A stretch of 64,000 bases of DNA, from contig NC_088918.1 of assembly GCF_963576675.1 (NCBI RefSeq), forward strand, positions 69,923,501-69,987,500. The letters are read 5' to 3'. Below, piece by piece: positions 49,201 to 61,009 of this stretch. Within the stretch, counting starts at the first letter, position 1; each line of letters starts with the position of its first letter. Both the position numbers and the translations under genes were made by a program. The DNA comes from Euphorbia lathyris. Lineage: Eukaryota > Streptophyta > Magnoliopsida > Malpighiales > Euphorbiaceae. The notes under the pieces are model-generated. The model made no database searches and had not been told where the DNA came from. It saw nothing but the letters and a program-made list of their open reading frames with translations.

Positions 49201-50198
49201 TTCTAATATTATATGTGGATGATATATTATTAATGGGAAATGACATAGCTCTACTACAGTCGGTAAAAGTATGGCTATCAGGTAACTTCTCCATGAAAGA
49301 CCTTGGTGAAGCAGCTTATATACTTGGTATAAAGATCTACAGAGATAGATCAAGAAGACTGATTGGTCTTTCACAGGCTACATACATCGAAAAGTCGCTA
49401 AAGCGGTTTAGCATGCTTGAATCGAAACAAGGTAACTTACCCATGATACATGGAGTAAAGTTAAGCAATCATCAATGTCCTAAAACCGAAGATGATAAGA
49501 AGCGTATGGTTGTAGTCCCGTACGTCAGCGCAATCGGTTCGAATATGTATGTTATGCTTTGCACTAGACCTGACGTAGCGTTCGCGTTAAGTATAACGAG
49601 TCGTTACCAAGGTAATCCGGGAGACGAGCACTGGAATGCCGTCAAGAACATTCTTAAGTACTTGAGAAGGACTAAAGACATGTTCCTAGTGTATGGAGAA
49701 GGGGATCTGAAAATAGAAGGATTTTCAGATGCCAGTCATCTCATAGATGAGAACGATTTTAAATCCCAATCAGGATACATGTTTATCTTGAATGGGGGCA
49801 CGGTCAGCTGGAAGAGTTCCAAGCAAGGAAGCGTAGCTTTCTCTACGACCGAGTTAGAGTATATTGCTGCTACGGAAGCAGCAAAGGAAGCGGTTTGGAT
49901 TAAGAAGTTCATTACTGAACTTGGTGTAGTGCCTGACATTGTAAATCCCATTACACTGTACTGTGATAACAATGGAGCCATTGCGCAAGCAAAGGAACCA
50001 CGGTCTTATAATGCATCCAAGCATTACCTGAAGCGATACCACATTGTAAGAGAAATTGTGGCAAAAGGAGATGTGAGAATAGAAAGAGTACCTACTGAGG
50101 ACAACGTTGCAGATCCGTTGACAAAGCCCTTAACCCAGAAAGTACATGATCGTCATCTTAGTTCTACAGGGATAAGTTGTAGAAACAATTGGCTTTAG
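46298..50198 (+). pseudogene. Copia 2 gag-pol polyprotein, frameshifted
   Basis: Gag starts at 46298. The knuckle reads 'CHFYGEEGHWKRNC', with Tyr where the second zinc-binding Cys belongs. Protease 'LDTGCGSH' (about 47177) and the integrase zinc site and 'SDRGGEY' follow. Near 48045 a short deletion removes the segment around the third integrase catalytic region and shifts the frame. Stops then occur in the shifted frame before 48195. The frame 48195-48551 ends in TAA, and 48588-50198 carries the reverse transcriptase ('YVDDILLM', about 49213) and RNase H ('STTELEYIA'). Confidence 0.88.
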
Positions 50199-50212
50199 TC
50201 CAAGTGGGAGTA

Positions 50213-52034
50213 TGTTGGGGTTTTAGTGTCCTATAGACAATTGTTCTAGGATACAAACTTAATGTAAATGAAGTGTTCTTTATATCATTTGTTTTAATGA
50301 GATATGGTTTCATAACTATATAAAGGCAATCCCTTTTAAGAACTAAATAAAGTCTAATAAAAGGAAATCCATAAGTTTGTTTAAAGTGATTATAAAGTGT
50401 TCATACAAGCATGAAGTGAGACGAAACTTTATAATAAACTAATAAACTTAAAACCACCCCAAGTCAAGTAATATGTTTAGGATTGACATGTCACTGCTGA
50501 GACTTGCATGTAACAATGTCTTCTGTCGAGACAGAAAGCTGATCTCACAAGCTTCATATATACAGATATCTGGACAGTTACGTGGATCCAATGAAAAGGA
50601 GTTCATTAGGATTGGGGACCCGACTTGAGATAACAGGATGGGTAGATTCATCCTTGTCACCCGTTCATCTCATTGGTATTAATAGGTATAAGTAATCCTC
50701 AGACTCAAAGGAATGTTAATTAGTAATTCTAGATTACGGAATGTGACGCTTTGATCCTGTTGTAACACGATCCATAACAGAGATGACTCTGTGGTGTGAA
50801 CGGCAGACATTGGGTGTCACAGGAAGTAATTGCAGGATAGTTATACATTGGATTGAGCATTTATCACTCCCGATAAATGGGAGATACGTCCATGGATCGC
50901 TTGTGGAAGACTTGACTCTAAATCCTTGCAAGGTGATAGCTTAAGACTTGAAATACAGATTTCACTTAACCTATCTAATTGGAGTTGACTCGGCATGTAC
51001 AAGTAAAACGAACATCTCGCTATATGTGACTTGACATTATCCATAGTCATAAGATTCAGTTCAAGGATGTAGTTGATAAAGGATCGAATTATACTGTAAC
51101 TAATACGGAAAGGTCAACGACAGAATCAACCTGTCTTCTTATAGCTCTGGGGGAATGTTTCGGATTTGCCAATCACATTTTGCGTACTTATTCCGTTATG
51201 CAAAGATTAAATATAATTCTGTGAAAATTAATTTAATAGTTGCATACGGCTAGGAGCAATAAGAACCTAATGGGTCACACATAAGACTTGGAACCCAAAA
51301 GAGAAACGAATGTTAATTAATTGATGGAAGCCCAACTGAGCCCAATAAGGCCCAGTTAATGAGGGAGGCGATTTTATGTATATAAAATATATAAATAATT
51401 AATTTGATTTTATCAATTCTAATTAGATTAGGATTATGAATTAAATTAATTAAAGGATAAATAAGTTAGGAGTTTTAATGAGATTAAATTACACCTATTA
51501 TTATCCTATAAGGTTACTATTATTATCTTTATATTTAAGATATAATTATAGATAATAAATAGGAATTATATTTCAAATTAAATTCTTATTCAGTAACCTA
51601 ATTCTATCTATCTAGGGTTTAGATACAATAGAATATAAATACCCCTACATGTGAATTTTCGAAATACACATAGACAACCCGGGAGAGAGAATTTCGACCC
51701 ACACTAGAGGACGAGATTATCCACCGTTTCCTTCCGTTCAATTGATTACATCTCTTTTCTCTTTATCTTTGATCTTGTATTGATTAATTAGAGGCAATCT
51801 ATTTTGGTTGTTATATACGGTTGAATTCTAACTTGATCTTCAATTGTTTTGTTTTGTGCTCGGGAAATCGAAGTAAGAGTTGTGGGCACTTCGTTTACAA
51901 CGGTAGATAGAACTTCTAAAAGGTATTTCTTTTATCCCTCTTTATATGAAATAACGATTAACGGATCTTGGGTTAATGGAAATAGGTTAAAAAATTTATA
52001 TTTCCGCTGCCAAACGTTAGCCTATTTTCCTTCA
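50213..52034 (+). repeat. 3' LTR of Copia 2
   Basis: Same ends as the 5' LTR, with TATAAATA at 51634-51641. It is preceded by the purine-rich AAGTGGGAGTA (about 50202-50212). Confidence 0.9.
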
Positions 52035-52039
52035 TCTAT

Positions 52040-52560
52040 ATGATCAAGCAACCCACAAATAAAACACAAGATTTTAATTCTCTCGTATTTGAGATCAACC
52101 CAAAATCATTCTCAGGTTGGTCTTTTTAACTTCGTTATACTCACCAGCGGCCTCCTAACATCCAATCAAACTCTAATGCGCATGAACTCTCTCCAAATCC
52201 CCTAGAAATTATTACGGTCAGAGACAATAAACTTCCCCACATGATTACTAATAGCCATAGCTGTATTTTCATACATGAATCCATTAAGCATATTGAATGC
52301 ATGTACCCAAATATTAATGTGAAATAAGGTACTTCAGCCGACAAATTATCTGTAGACAATCTCTAAGTAATGAGAATTTTATTATCAAAACTCCAAGGAT
52401 CATTCTCCATAACACTCCTTATATTAAACTCATGAAAAAACTAGAAAATAAGCAACTTTGGGATAATTGATCTGATATAAACTCATTTATCCTGTCTCCA
52501 TAGAGAAGTCATGAGATCATGCTCGATGAAGCCATCAATGAAAATCAATAAGAAAAAGAC
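52040..52560 (-). pseudogene. Decayed LINE ORF1 (DUF4283) interrupted by Copia 2
   Basis: The minus strand, read across several frames, gives pieces typical of LINE ORF1: 'NDPWSFDNKILIT', 'RLSTDNLSAEVPYFT', 'TAMAISNHVGKFIVSDRNNF', 'FICGLLDH'. They occur in domain order from 52560 toward 52040, and the knuckle region continues on the other side of Copia 2 at 42692 and below. Stops are frequent. Confidence 0.65.
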
Positions 52561-53741
52561 TTACCAAAAGGACAAGATGAGAAAAAACCGTTCTCGGTCC
52601 TTTATAATGGATCACTAGGTATGTTTAAGGAAGTTGTAACGTGGACCAATGAAAGAAGCATGTCGGCTCATAAAGCTACTGTCATCGTAACACATGGTTG
52701 GTGATTAGAAAGCGTTAAATCTCAACAGACCCTCTACGAGATACATTCCTTCTTACACATCTACACATGTCCTTGACAGTAATTAGGACACAGAAAGTAA
52801 CGGTAGTCCCCAAACTACCCATTTGTATATAAATAGAATAAAATGACTGCACAAAGAAACTACACCATTACTGAACCCTAAAGTTTATTCTTCTTCTTTA
52901 TCTCCTCCAAGTACTTTTTCTAACTTAGGCACCAGAGTAAGGTCGCGGATCAGGCCCCTTATTTGATTTCTTTTATGTCTTATCTAAGGCAATTCATTGA
53001 CTGATAGATCAACTGAAAGCTTACCGTGGAGATCCTCTTATATTAAATTGGTGTGGTGAATGTGAATCTTATACAGTGTCCATGGATAATCTGAATGATA
53101 GTATGATTCCATTTACATCAAACCCACAATCACAAATCTTCCCCCTCTAAGTGGGAGCTCTCCCCGAGAGCCTATAACTCTTGTGGATGCTAGTGGACAT
53201 CTTTTTAGCTTCTTACAAATCACCCCTAATTTGGACAAACGTATTGATGAATGTTTGGGTTTGCTAGACCTAGAGAGATCACCAAATAGCTTATCTACAA
53301 TATGGAAACCACCCATCAAGTTGTAAATGTGATTCATAAAGAACACAATACAAAGATGGCACATGTTAGAGCTCAACTCAAAGAGACCGGGAAGTTTATT
53401 AAACACTCAATAAAACCATGACTCGAGTGTCTGTTTAATCAAACATCATATCATTTGTAGGTGTCCTTGCTAGAATGAGATCTCTCATTCTTCCAATTGG
53501 GCAAACTCAAAGAGTGGATCTCGGGAGAAGAATTACACTCTCTGTTAAACGTTGGACTTAATATTAAACTATGATGAAGCATTTGGACCTAAAGCCTAAT
53601 CGTGATCTGCTGGATAGAGTAGACCACACAAACCCAATGACGCCTCCACAGTCACCTCGAGCACCATCAGAGGGGCTACTTAAACCAGTACAAGCCAAAC
53701 GCAAAAAGGTCACTTAGACCTCAATTAATGCCTATAAATAT
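52561..53741. other. Gene-free region with LTR-like sequence
   Basis: No host gene is supported. A 97-codon minus frame at 53113-53406 has no recognisable domain. The part after about 53460 reads like a retrotransposon LTR or leader ('gggcaaactcaaagagtggatctcggg', then CCTATAAATA at about 53731). Confidence 0.4.
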
Positions 53742-53743
53742 TA

Positions 53744-54032
53744 CTCCTTCCGGATTCAAATAAGTGCCATTTTAGATAATTATTTTTGTTCTTTTTTAAG
53801 TGTCGTTTTCGCTTTTCAATAAAATTTAGTATAGTTTTTTGGTCTAAACATTTAACTTTTGTCTTGAATTATGTATTTTTTAAGTTTTTAAAGTTTTTTC
53901 TCCAACCATTATAGGAGAGAGAATTTTTATTTAGTTAATCCATGTAAATTTATTAATTTAAGTGCATATTAATTGTGTTTCTTAATTTGTGTGAAAAACT
54001 CTAAAACGACATTTATTCGAAAGCGGAGGGAG
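53744..54032. mobile_element. Stowaway-like (Tc1/mariner) MITE
   Basis: It begins CTCCTTCCGGATTCAAATAA and ends ATTCGAAAGCGGAGGGAG, inverted ends of the CTCCCTCCG class. TA lies on both sides (53742-53743 and 54033-54034). 289 bp, non-coding. It is inserted in LTR-like sequence just after a TATA-like motif. Confidence 0.8.
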
Positions 54033-54034
54033 TA

Positions 54035-54632
54035 GTAACAAACATCTAAATAAGAGATCTCTCTCTTTCTCTTTCTATTACTATACCAAACTCATTCTCT
54101 CTCTATCACTTGTTTATTAGCTTGATAGTTGGAACGTATTTCAGAGACTACTCTCGGTACAGGTGAACCATATGCACACAGAGGGCACTCTTCGGTTCCA
54201 ACAACTCATCATTTGGTGGCATGAGCGTGGATTGAACCATAGGATTAAATTTATAACTCATCCTTTAATAATATAGATGTTAATTGCTTCATTCTCAACA
54301 AATTGTCTCAACAAATTTTTTTTATCGAGTCAATGATTAACTAAATTTTATATTTGTTAAAATAATGTAGTGACCCGTAATTGGGTAGCATAAAAGTTTA
54401 AAGATAAGTGTTTATGCCCAACTCGAACCGTGTTGAGGAATATAGATCAAAAGCGTCCCACTAGGCGCAAACCGATCAAACCCCCATACGAGCAAGACTC
54501 TTTAAGTCCATAAACCTACCACATTTACTATAAATACCCCTAGAAAGGAAATGTATGGGGGCTTTCCTCGACTAACTTTATCATCAGAGTGTATGCAGCA
54601 GGCCATCCCCGACGATCGGAATGGCAGCTATC
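54035..54632. other. LTR-like remnants
   Basis: The stretch at about 54040-54240 continues the LTR-like sequence ('...ttcggttccaaca', then 'actcatcatttggtggcatgag', which could be an LTR end with a primer site). About 54370-54632 looks like another LTR piece ('ctataaatacccctag', 'gcaggccatccccgacgatcgg'). There is no coding sequence, so the family is uncertain. Confidence 0.4.
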
Positions 54633-54640
54633 CCGCCTCA

Positions 54641-55368
54641 CAGTGGCGGATGTAGGGGGGTCAAAGGGGGCATTTGCCCCCCCCCCCCCCCCCCTATCCC
54701 TTTAAAAAAAATTTAGTAAAAAAAAATGGTTAAAGTGCAAAAATACCCCTAACGTTTTGGGCCAGGAGCAATTTTACCCCTAACGTCTAAAATGGTGCAA
54801 TTGTATCCCTAATGTTGGAAGCCAAAAGCAGTTTTACCCCTAACGTTGATAAATTGGATCAATTTGAGAAATAATTCATCAAACTGTCTTCTCGGTCATG
54901 AATCTTGTCATCTACACTTCACACATGCGTTATTTTATCAGTAACAAATCACAAACATATGTTGGGATGTAAAAAAATAAGAAAAAAATATTAAAAATAT
55001 ACTGTCTTTTATACGAATTAGACAAAAAAAAATTCAAAAAATTCACCGAATTTATAAATATTAATCTTCAATTTTATTATTAAATTACAAAAAACATTAT
55101 ATCATTTTTTAGAACAAATTGATATGCAATTAGTGCAAAATAAAGAAAAAAATGATTGTATGTTATAATAGTGTCTGAAATTGATCCAATTTATCAACGT
55201 TAGAGGTAAAATTGCTCTTGGCTACAAACATTAGGGGTAAAATTGCACCATTTTACACGTTAGGGGTAAAAAACGTTTGGGGTATTTTAGCTCTTGGCTA
55301 CAAACATTGGTCTAAAAAAAATTTACATAGAGTTTTGACCCCCTCCTCAAATCCTGGATCCGCCACTG
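54641..55368. mobile_element. hAT-like MITE with nested MULE-like element
   Basis: It begins CAGTGGCGGATGTAGGGGGG and ends GATCCGCCACTG. A perfect 8-bp duplication CCGCCTCA flanks it (54633-54640 and 55369-55376). A homopolymer of about 18 C lies near 54677-54695. A relative of the 10992/38172 elements occupies about 54735-55283. No transposase. Confidence 0.85.
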
Positions 55369-55376
55369 CCGCCTCA

Positions 55377-55411
55377 TTTACCCGATCGACTCTAGAAACA
55401 CCACGTCCTCA

Positions 55412-55442
<31 letters not shown>

Positions 55443-55952
55443 TAAGTAAGCCTTTGAAAAAATAAAGAAAATAGAAGTCATTATTAGATGGAAGATTATA
55501 GTAGTGTTGAAATAGACAAGAAGTTATGTTTATAATGTAAAAAAAGAGTATTATTAATGGGAAAAAAACATAGAAGAAAGATTTAGGTCAGATGAAAGAA
55601 AAGGTGAGCAGTGAAGAAAATCTGAGTAGGGACGAACAAGATGTGGTTGTTGCCTGTACGTCCGCAGGCTTTTTCATTCTCTTCTTCTTTTTTTTTTTTT
55701 TTTTTTATTTTAATTTTCAATTCTAGTTTTATGTACGGTTGGTTGTACCGACACTTCTTATTATTTGTGCCAAATATCTTCTCGAATTTTCATTCTTTTT
55801 TTGTACTAGTATATATTTTTTATTTTTTTTTTATGATATTGATTTAGTTATATGGTTACAGAAGAAAAGTCAATTTAACTTTTAGTGTAATTTTACTTAT
55901 AGATAGATAAGTTTTTTTTATTAAGAGAATGTGGAATTTCAAATCATAATAT
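55377..55952. other. Intergenic with (AT)n and T-runs
   Basis: (AT)n at about 55416-55441 and a T-run at about 55688-55706. No gene seen. Confidence 0.5.
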
Positions 55953-55960
55953 TATCAGAG

Positions 55961-57023
55961 CAGTGGCGGAACCAGGACTCCGGATGATCCGGAGCTTAAA
56001 CATATCAGTAAAAAAAATTTCAAAACGTCAAAAAAAATCAAAATTAACTGACGGGCTGGGCAAAATTTTTTTAGCCTCCAACACATTAAAACTGTAAAAA
56101 TATTATCATTTTTTTAGAAACTACAATTCAACTAAGGCCATCTCCAACCTATTACGCTATCTCTATCTCCATTTTCTATTTTCTAAACATCAAATCTTAT
56201 TTTTTCTCCAACCCACTACACCATTTATTACACTAAAAATAATATTCTCCACTTTATTCTATTTTACATAACACTTTTATTCTTTTTTACATATATTATT
56301 ATTATCATCAATAATCTATATTAAAAAAATTAATTAAAAAATAAGAAAACAATATTATTTAATTTTAAATCATTAATAATATATTTAACTATAAAATATA
56401 AAATGAAAAAAAATTAAATAATATTTAACTAAATTAAATAATTCATAAAACATAATTTGAATTAAAATAATAAATATAATAAATAAATATATTTATATTA
56501 AATTATTGATTTCCATCAAAATAAATTTTGGTGGAAAGCAAAATCAACCAAAATTGGTTGATTTTGCATTTCTATGCCAAAATGGCATAGAAATTTAGTG
56601 GTGGTTGGAGAAGCCAACCACCACTAAAAAGGCATTTCCAACCCTCGTTTGGTGAGGGTTGGAGATGCTCTAATAGAAAATTAAACATGTTTACTTTTTT
56701 TTAATGGTAAAGACATAATAAAAATGAATATTAAATATGTCTACTTTTTTATCAATTCAAAAGTGTTATCAAAATAAAATAAAAATAAATAAAAACTTTA
56801 AAAAAAAAAAATAAGATTGAAGGGAGTTGAACATAAGATCTCTCAAATAAAAGTAAACATCCTTAACCATCCCATCTACCTTTAAACATTAAAATAATAC
56901 TACATAGAGTCAATATAATTCTTTCCAAAATATTACCAGACACCATTACTAAAAAAAATTCTCAATTCTCCGGCGACTGCCGGGGCTCGAGTCCCCCCTA
57001 ACCCCCCCTTGATTCTGCCCCTG
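55961..57023. mobile_element. hAT-like element with nested Tourist-like MITE
   Basis: It begins CAGTGGCGGAACCAGGACTC and ends GATTCTGCCCCTG. A perfect 8-bp duplication TATCAGAG flanks it (55953-55960 and 57024-57031). It has no transposase. It contains a MITE (56136-56670) and, on the minus strand at about 56820-56880, a tRNA-like SINE head ('GATGGTTAAGG'). Confidence 0.85.
56136..56670. mobile_element. Tourist-like MITE nested in hAT-like element
   Basis: The ends are GGCCATCTCCAACC and GGTTGGAGATGCTC, with TAA on both sides (56133-56135 and 56671-56673). The interior is AT-rich with a strong hairpin near the right end (56535-56640). This terminal type is widespread in plant Harbinger-like MITEs. 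Confidence 0.75.
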
Positions 57024-57031
57024 TATCAGAG

Positions 57032-57637
57032 TATTTATGAAATTGTATAAGAAAAATATTTTCTTATTGAGATTTAAAATTACTATTTGAAGTGTGACTT
57101 TTAAAGATTGTGATACAGGGGCTCTTTGTTACTTTAAAAATGAGAGTTTTAGGCATTTGGTTAGTGACTTCATGTTTATCTTTTACACTTCTTTTACAAA
57201 AACAAGAAATCTCTGCTTTCTTGAAAAACAGTTCTTTTCTAACAGAAAACAGCAGTTGAACAAACGGACCCATAGAATACATTATTGTTTTGAGGGTTTG
57301 TATGGCCTTCCTTTTTTTCTCTTGTTTTATACTTCCATTGAACTAGATTTTAAAAAAAATGATTGTCTGAGTTGTTGGCTGATTTAGCACAAGAACTATA
57401 TTCAGGATCGGTCTTGATATTTTATGGATCCTAATCGAAATAAGAGATGAGAGGTTTTTATAAAAAAAAAAATGTACTTAAAAATTAAAATAGAAATTTG
57501 TACCTATTTTAGATTTAAAATATCATATTATTTTATCTTCTTTTAGACCGATGAATGAGTATTACAACAAACATATATAATAAAAAAATACTATATATAA
57601 TAAAAAAAAACATTGGGCTCCTTTTAACTTTGAGTCT
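57032..57637. other. MITE fragments
   Basis: About 57110-57270 is a diverged piece of the MITE family at 59033-59313 ('ggttagtgacttcatgttt', 'aatctctgctttcttgaaaaacag'). The rest is AT-rich with no gene. Confidence 0.5.
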
Positions 57638-58210
57638 CAGGCCTTGTTTGGACGGGGGTATTTTAAAGTAAAGTAAGGTAGGGTAGGGTAAAGTAAGTGA
57701 AGTGAATAAAATAATTTGTTGTGTTTGGATAGAAAGTAAGGTAAGTGATGGTGTCTTCTATGCTTACTTTGTTTTTGACAAAGTAAGCTTTACTTTATTT
57801 TTTCTACCATTGGATTAGCTTACTTTGTCAAAGTTCATCACCATCCAATGGTGGAAAAAACAAAGTAATACTTACTTTGTCAAAAACAAAGTGAGCATAG
57901 CCTAACCCGGTAAGTGATGGTTTAATAATATAATTGTGTTTGCTTTGATGGTAAGGTAAAGTAAGGTAAGTTATATACAAAATTACTTTTATATCCATAT
58001 AATGTTTTATTTTAAAATAAAATATAGAGGGTAATTTTGGAAAAGAAAAATTTATTACCTTCTTACCCTCCAAGATGTAAAGAAAATAAGTTAAGTTTCA
58101 CATCACCTACCCTCACTTACTATTACATTTAATTACACCTTAAAACAAACAAGATTAGCTATCATCACTTACCCTCCCTTACTTTAAAGTACCTCCATCC
58201 AAACAAGCTG
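57638..58210. mobile_element. TIR MITE rich in 'gtaaagtaag' with nested palindrome
   Basis: The ends are inverted: left 'gccttgtttggac..gg..tattttaaagtaa' and right 'ttactttaaagtacctccatccaaacaagc'. I could not settle the target duplication. A 156-bp palindromic element (57753-57908) sits inside. Confidence 0.65.
57753..57908. mobile_element. Palindromic nested insertion
   Basis: Two arms are inverted ('atgcttactttgtttttgac' and its mirror 'gtcaaaaacaaagtgagcat'). A perfect 13-bp direct repeat GGTAAGTGATGGT flanks it (57740-57752 and 57909-57921), fitting a target duplication of 9-11 bp within it. Confidence 0.7.
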
Positions 58211-58559
58211 TTAGATAATTGTACTCCTAACCTATGCTCATGATCGACTCTGATTCGTTTCCGAGACATGAGGGGAAGATGAGAGGAAAAATTATAAAAA
58301 ATGTGTGGAAGGAGAAAGTAGTTGTTACACCAGCTAAAAATGGAAGAAGCTATTGGATCTAAGTAAATGTGACCTCTTTATAGCTTGGTCAAAGTCAATT
58401 TTCACATTTGGATGTCATTGTTACATATAATACAAAACTTCAACAAATTTTAAGTGAAAACATGAAATACGTGTCACATTGTGAAAAAAACCCATGTAAT
58501 TTACCACATCAGAAAAAAAAAAAAAAACAAAAAGTTTGACAGTCTCGTATATAATATAA
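58211..58559. other. Intergenic, no gene seen
   Basis: AT-rich DNA with an A-run near 58510-58525. Confidence 0.4.
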
Positions 58560-59030
58560 TATTATATATGGTAAATTGCAAATGAAATGGATCTGGTTTT
58601 ACTAATTTTCAGATAAATAATTGTGGTTTATTTTTTATCAAAACGATGATTGAGGTTTCACACTTTTAATAAAAACAATGATCTTTTGGTTTAATGTTAT
58701 TGAAACTATCTTTAACGATCTGAAAATAAATTTTTTTAAGAATTAAAGTTGTTCAATGTCATATTTATTATGGAACTATATTTTCGATTTTGAAAATCAT
58801 CTTTTTTGGAACTTTCTCTCTCTAAACATTAACTTTATCTCTCTTTACCAAACATCATCTAAATAGTTTCAAAATAAAAAAATTGAAGAATTATAGTTAC
58901 TTAGAATATTAGTAGTTCTTAAAACATGTCATTTTTGAAGTCGTCAAGAGTGATTTTAATAGTATCAATCGAAAAATTCCTTATTTTACTAAAGTTGAAA
59001 ATATCGGTCCTTACTTTGAAAAAAAAAAGT
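58560..59030. repeat. Decayed relative of the 573/38207 MULE-like elements
   Basis: The core (about 58700-58960) shares 'aagaattaaagttgttca', 'ttatggaactatatttt' and 'tttctctctctaaacatt' with the elements at 573-1093 and 38207-38699. The flanking arms are different and their boundaries unclear. Confidence 0.55.
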
Positions 59031-59032
59031 AA

Positions 59033-59313
59033 GGGCCCGTTTGTTTTACCTACTGTTTGCTGTTTCTGTTTGCTGTTACGGTTTGCTATTGCTGTTGGAA
59101 AAAACTGTTTTTCCAAAAAACAGAGATTCTCTGCTTTTGTAAAATGCTGCTTTTTCAGGTGTAAAAGGCAAATAGGGGGTCACTAACCAAACACTTAATG
59201 CTGCTTTTCTACTGTAAAATGCAAACAGGAGAAGTCTAACCAAACACCTAAAACTCTGCCTTTTAAAATGAAAAGGCAAACATGAGGTGAAAATTAGGTA
59301 AACAAACACCCCC
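59033..59313. mobile_element. Harbinger-like MITE
   Basis: It begins GGGCCCGTTTGTTTTACC and ends GGTAAACAAACACCCCC, with TAA on both sides (59030-59032 and 59314-59316). Internal duplicated phrases 'aaccaaacacttaa' and 'aaccaaacacctaa' suggest an earlier duplication. Relatives lie at about 57110, 60757 and 62787. Confidence 0.75.
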
Positions 59314-59769
59314 TAAATCACTGTCATTTATCTAAAAATTAATGAAACTACAAGGGTTTTATTTGAAATCTACCCTATTATATATATAGATATTGTCTGT
59401 TTTTGGTCCAAATCTAAAACGGATCTACATATATTAAAAATCGATTTTAAGCCTCAGTCACTCTCTTTCCATTTCTGATGTGGGATTCGGTTTATTCTTA
59501 TCTGGTCTAATGTTGGTACATTGAGCCCTTGCTTGCAAAATTAGTTAGTTGTTAACATCTAATTCAATTAATGAAGTGTTACTCAATTCATTTGTGGCAG
59601 AAATTATACTTTCACAATTCAAAATAATATATTTAGAGTTTCACTGTAACCATAGCACACATATAATGAACATGTTTTAAGGTTAAAAATGCAAATTTCA
59701 AACACAAATGAAATGAATCCAGACTCCAACACCGACACTTTCTAATAAAGATTTTCCATCTACGAACAT

Positions 59770-60746
59770 CTCCCAACCCTCGACTATATTAGGTTTTTTA
59801 TACCTTTTCCTCGAAACTCAACTATAAGTAAGGTAAAACTTGGAAAGTCAACTCTTAGAGGTTCATATTTTATTTCAAATTCTCTCAATTTGGTTGCCCA
59901 TTCTGCAAGCATGTTAGATGTCTTTGGCCTAAACAACCCCTTTTGTAAGGGAAAAGTGGTTTTAATAACTAGAGTCAGAACTATGTAGTGTGTTTGAAAT
60001 GATGGCTGCAACCTGATCCAGGTTGTAAGGATGACTAAAGTCATTTTTTTAATCTTCGGGTACCAGAGTTTCATCGAATATTGTTGCCATCTATTTTCCT
60101 AACTATCAATAAGCATATTGTTTCATCAGTAGCTGCTAGATAGAGGTATAGAGTTTCCTTTTTTTTTAGAAGCTAATCAAATATGGTGCTCCTAGGAAGG
60201 TTTTGATCTTTTCGTAGGCCTCCTTATATTCCTCGGAAAATTTGAACTATTTGCACTTCGTGATGGCCTTGTAAAAGAATAAGCGTCTTTTTGCGGAGCA
60301 AGAGAAAAATCTATCGAAAGCATTGATTATATCATTAAGCTTATGCACTTCTTTCACGTATTTTTGGACATTCATGTTTAGTACTGCTTGAAATTTATCG
60401 AGATTCTCCTCAATTCTGCTTTGGGATATCATGAATCTGAGGAACTTTCCTGAATCTACGTCGAATGTACAGTTTTTGAGTCGAGGTTGATTCAATGATG
60501 CTTGAAGGTGTTAAAATTTTTCTGAATGTCTCCGAGATAATTGTCATTTTTATTGCTCTTAATGATCACATTGTCAACGTAGACCACTATATGTTCTCCA
60601 ATCTTATAATGTTCATACGTCTTTGGTATGTGGCGCTTGTATACTTGAACCCAAATGGAATCCTTCGATAGTAACCCGACTTTATATGAGAAGAAGCTTC
60701 TAAAAGCGTTGACAAGATATCCATCCAATGTGAGAAAAACATCCAT
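59770..60746 (-). pseudogene. Gypsy retrotransposon pol remnant (RT and RNase H)
   Basis: Minus-strand frames give reverse transcriptase pieces ('HIVVYVDNVIIKS', where the second Asp of YVDD is Asn, and 'CTFDVDSGKFLRFM'), then connection pieces ('VQKYVKEVHKLNDII'). RNase H pieces follow ('SNMLAEWATKLREFEIKYE', 59784-60074). Order and motifs fit Ty3/Gypsy. At least three frames are used, with no LTRs, so it is a fossil. A MITE copy abuts its 5' end. Confidence 0.8.
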
Positions 60747-60756
60747 ATCTGTTTAA

Positions 60757-60945
60757 GGGCCCGTTTATTTTACCTATTGTTTGTTGTTGGAAAATGCTGT
60801 TTTTCCAAAAAGTATAGATTCACCGCTTCTATAAAATGCTACTTTTCAGGTGTAAAAAGCAAACTGAATGTCATTAACCGAACATCAAAAACTCCCTCTT
60901 TTAAAGTGAAAAAACAAACAAAAACATTAAAATGAGCAACTAAAC
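60757..60945. mobile_element. Partial Harbinger-like MITE
   Basis: It begins GGGCCCGTTTATTTTACC after TAA and resembles 59033-59313. The right end is not clear. Confidence 0.6.
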
Positions 60946-61009
60946 ATCTGCTACTGCTGAGATCGAATCTCCAATGTTCATTTATATGATAATGGATATT
61001 ACCAGTTGC

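Larger units (their letters stand above)
42698..52034 (+). mobile_element. Copia LTR retrotransposon 2, 9.3 kb, degenerate
   Basis: It has LTRs of 1821 and 1822 bp, a perfect 5-bp duplication TCTAT (42693-42697 and 52035-52039), an iMet-type primer-binding site and a purine tract before the 3' LTR. Pol order is Copia. It has a long leader (about 1.8 kb) before gag. It is inserted in an old minus-strand LINE. The coding region has a small deletion with frameshift and several stops, so it is not autonomous. Confidence 0.92.

Noticed and set aside
53113..53406. 97-codon minus-strand frame as a gene or LINE endonuclease
   Set aside because: I could not find endonuclease motifs or any other domain in it.
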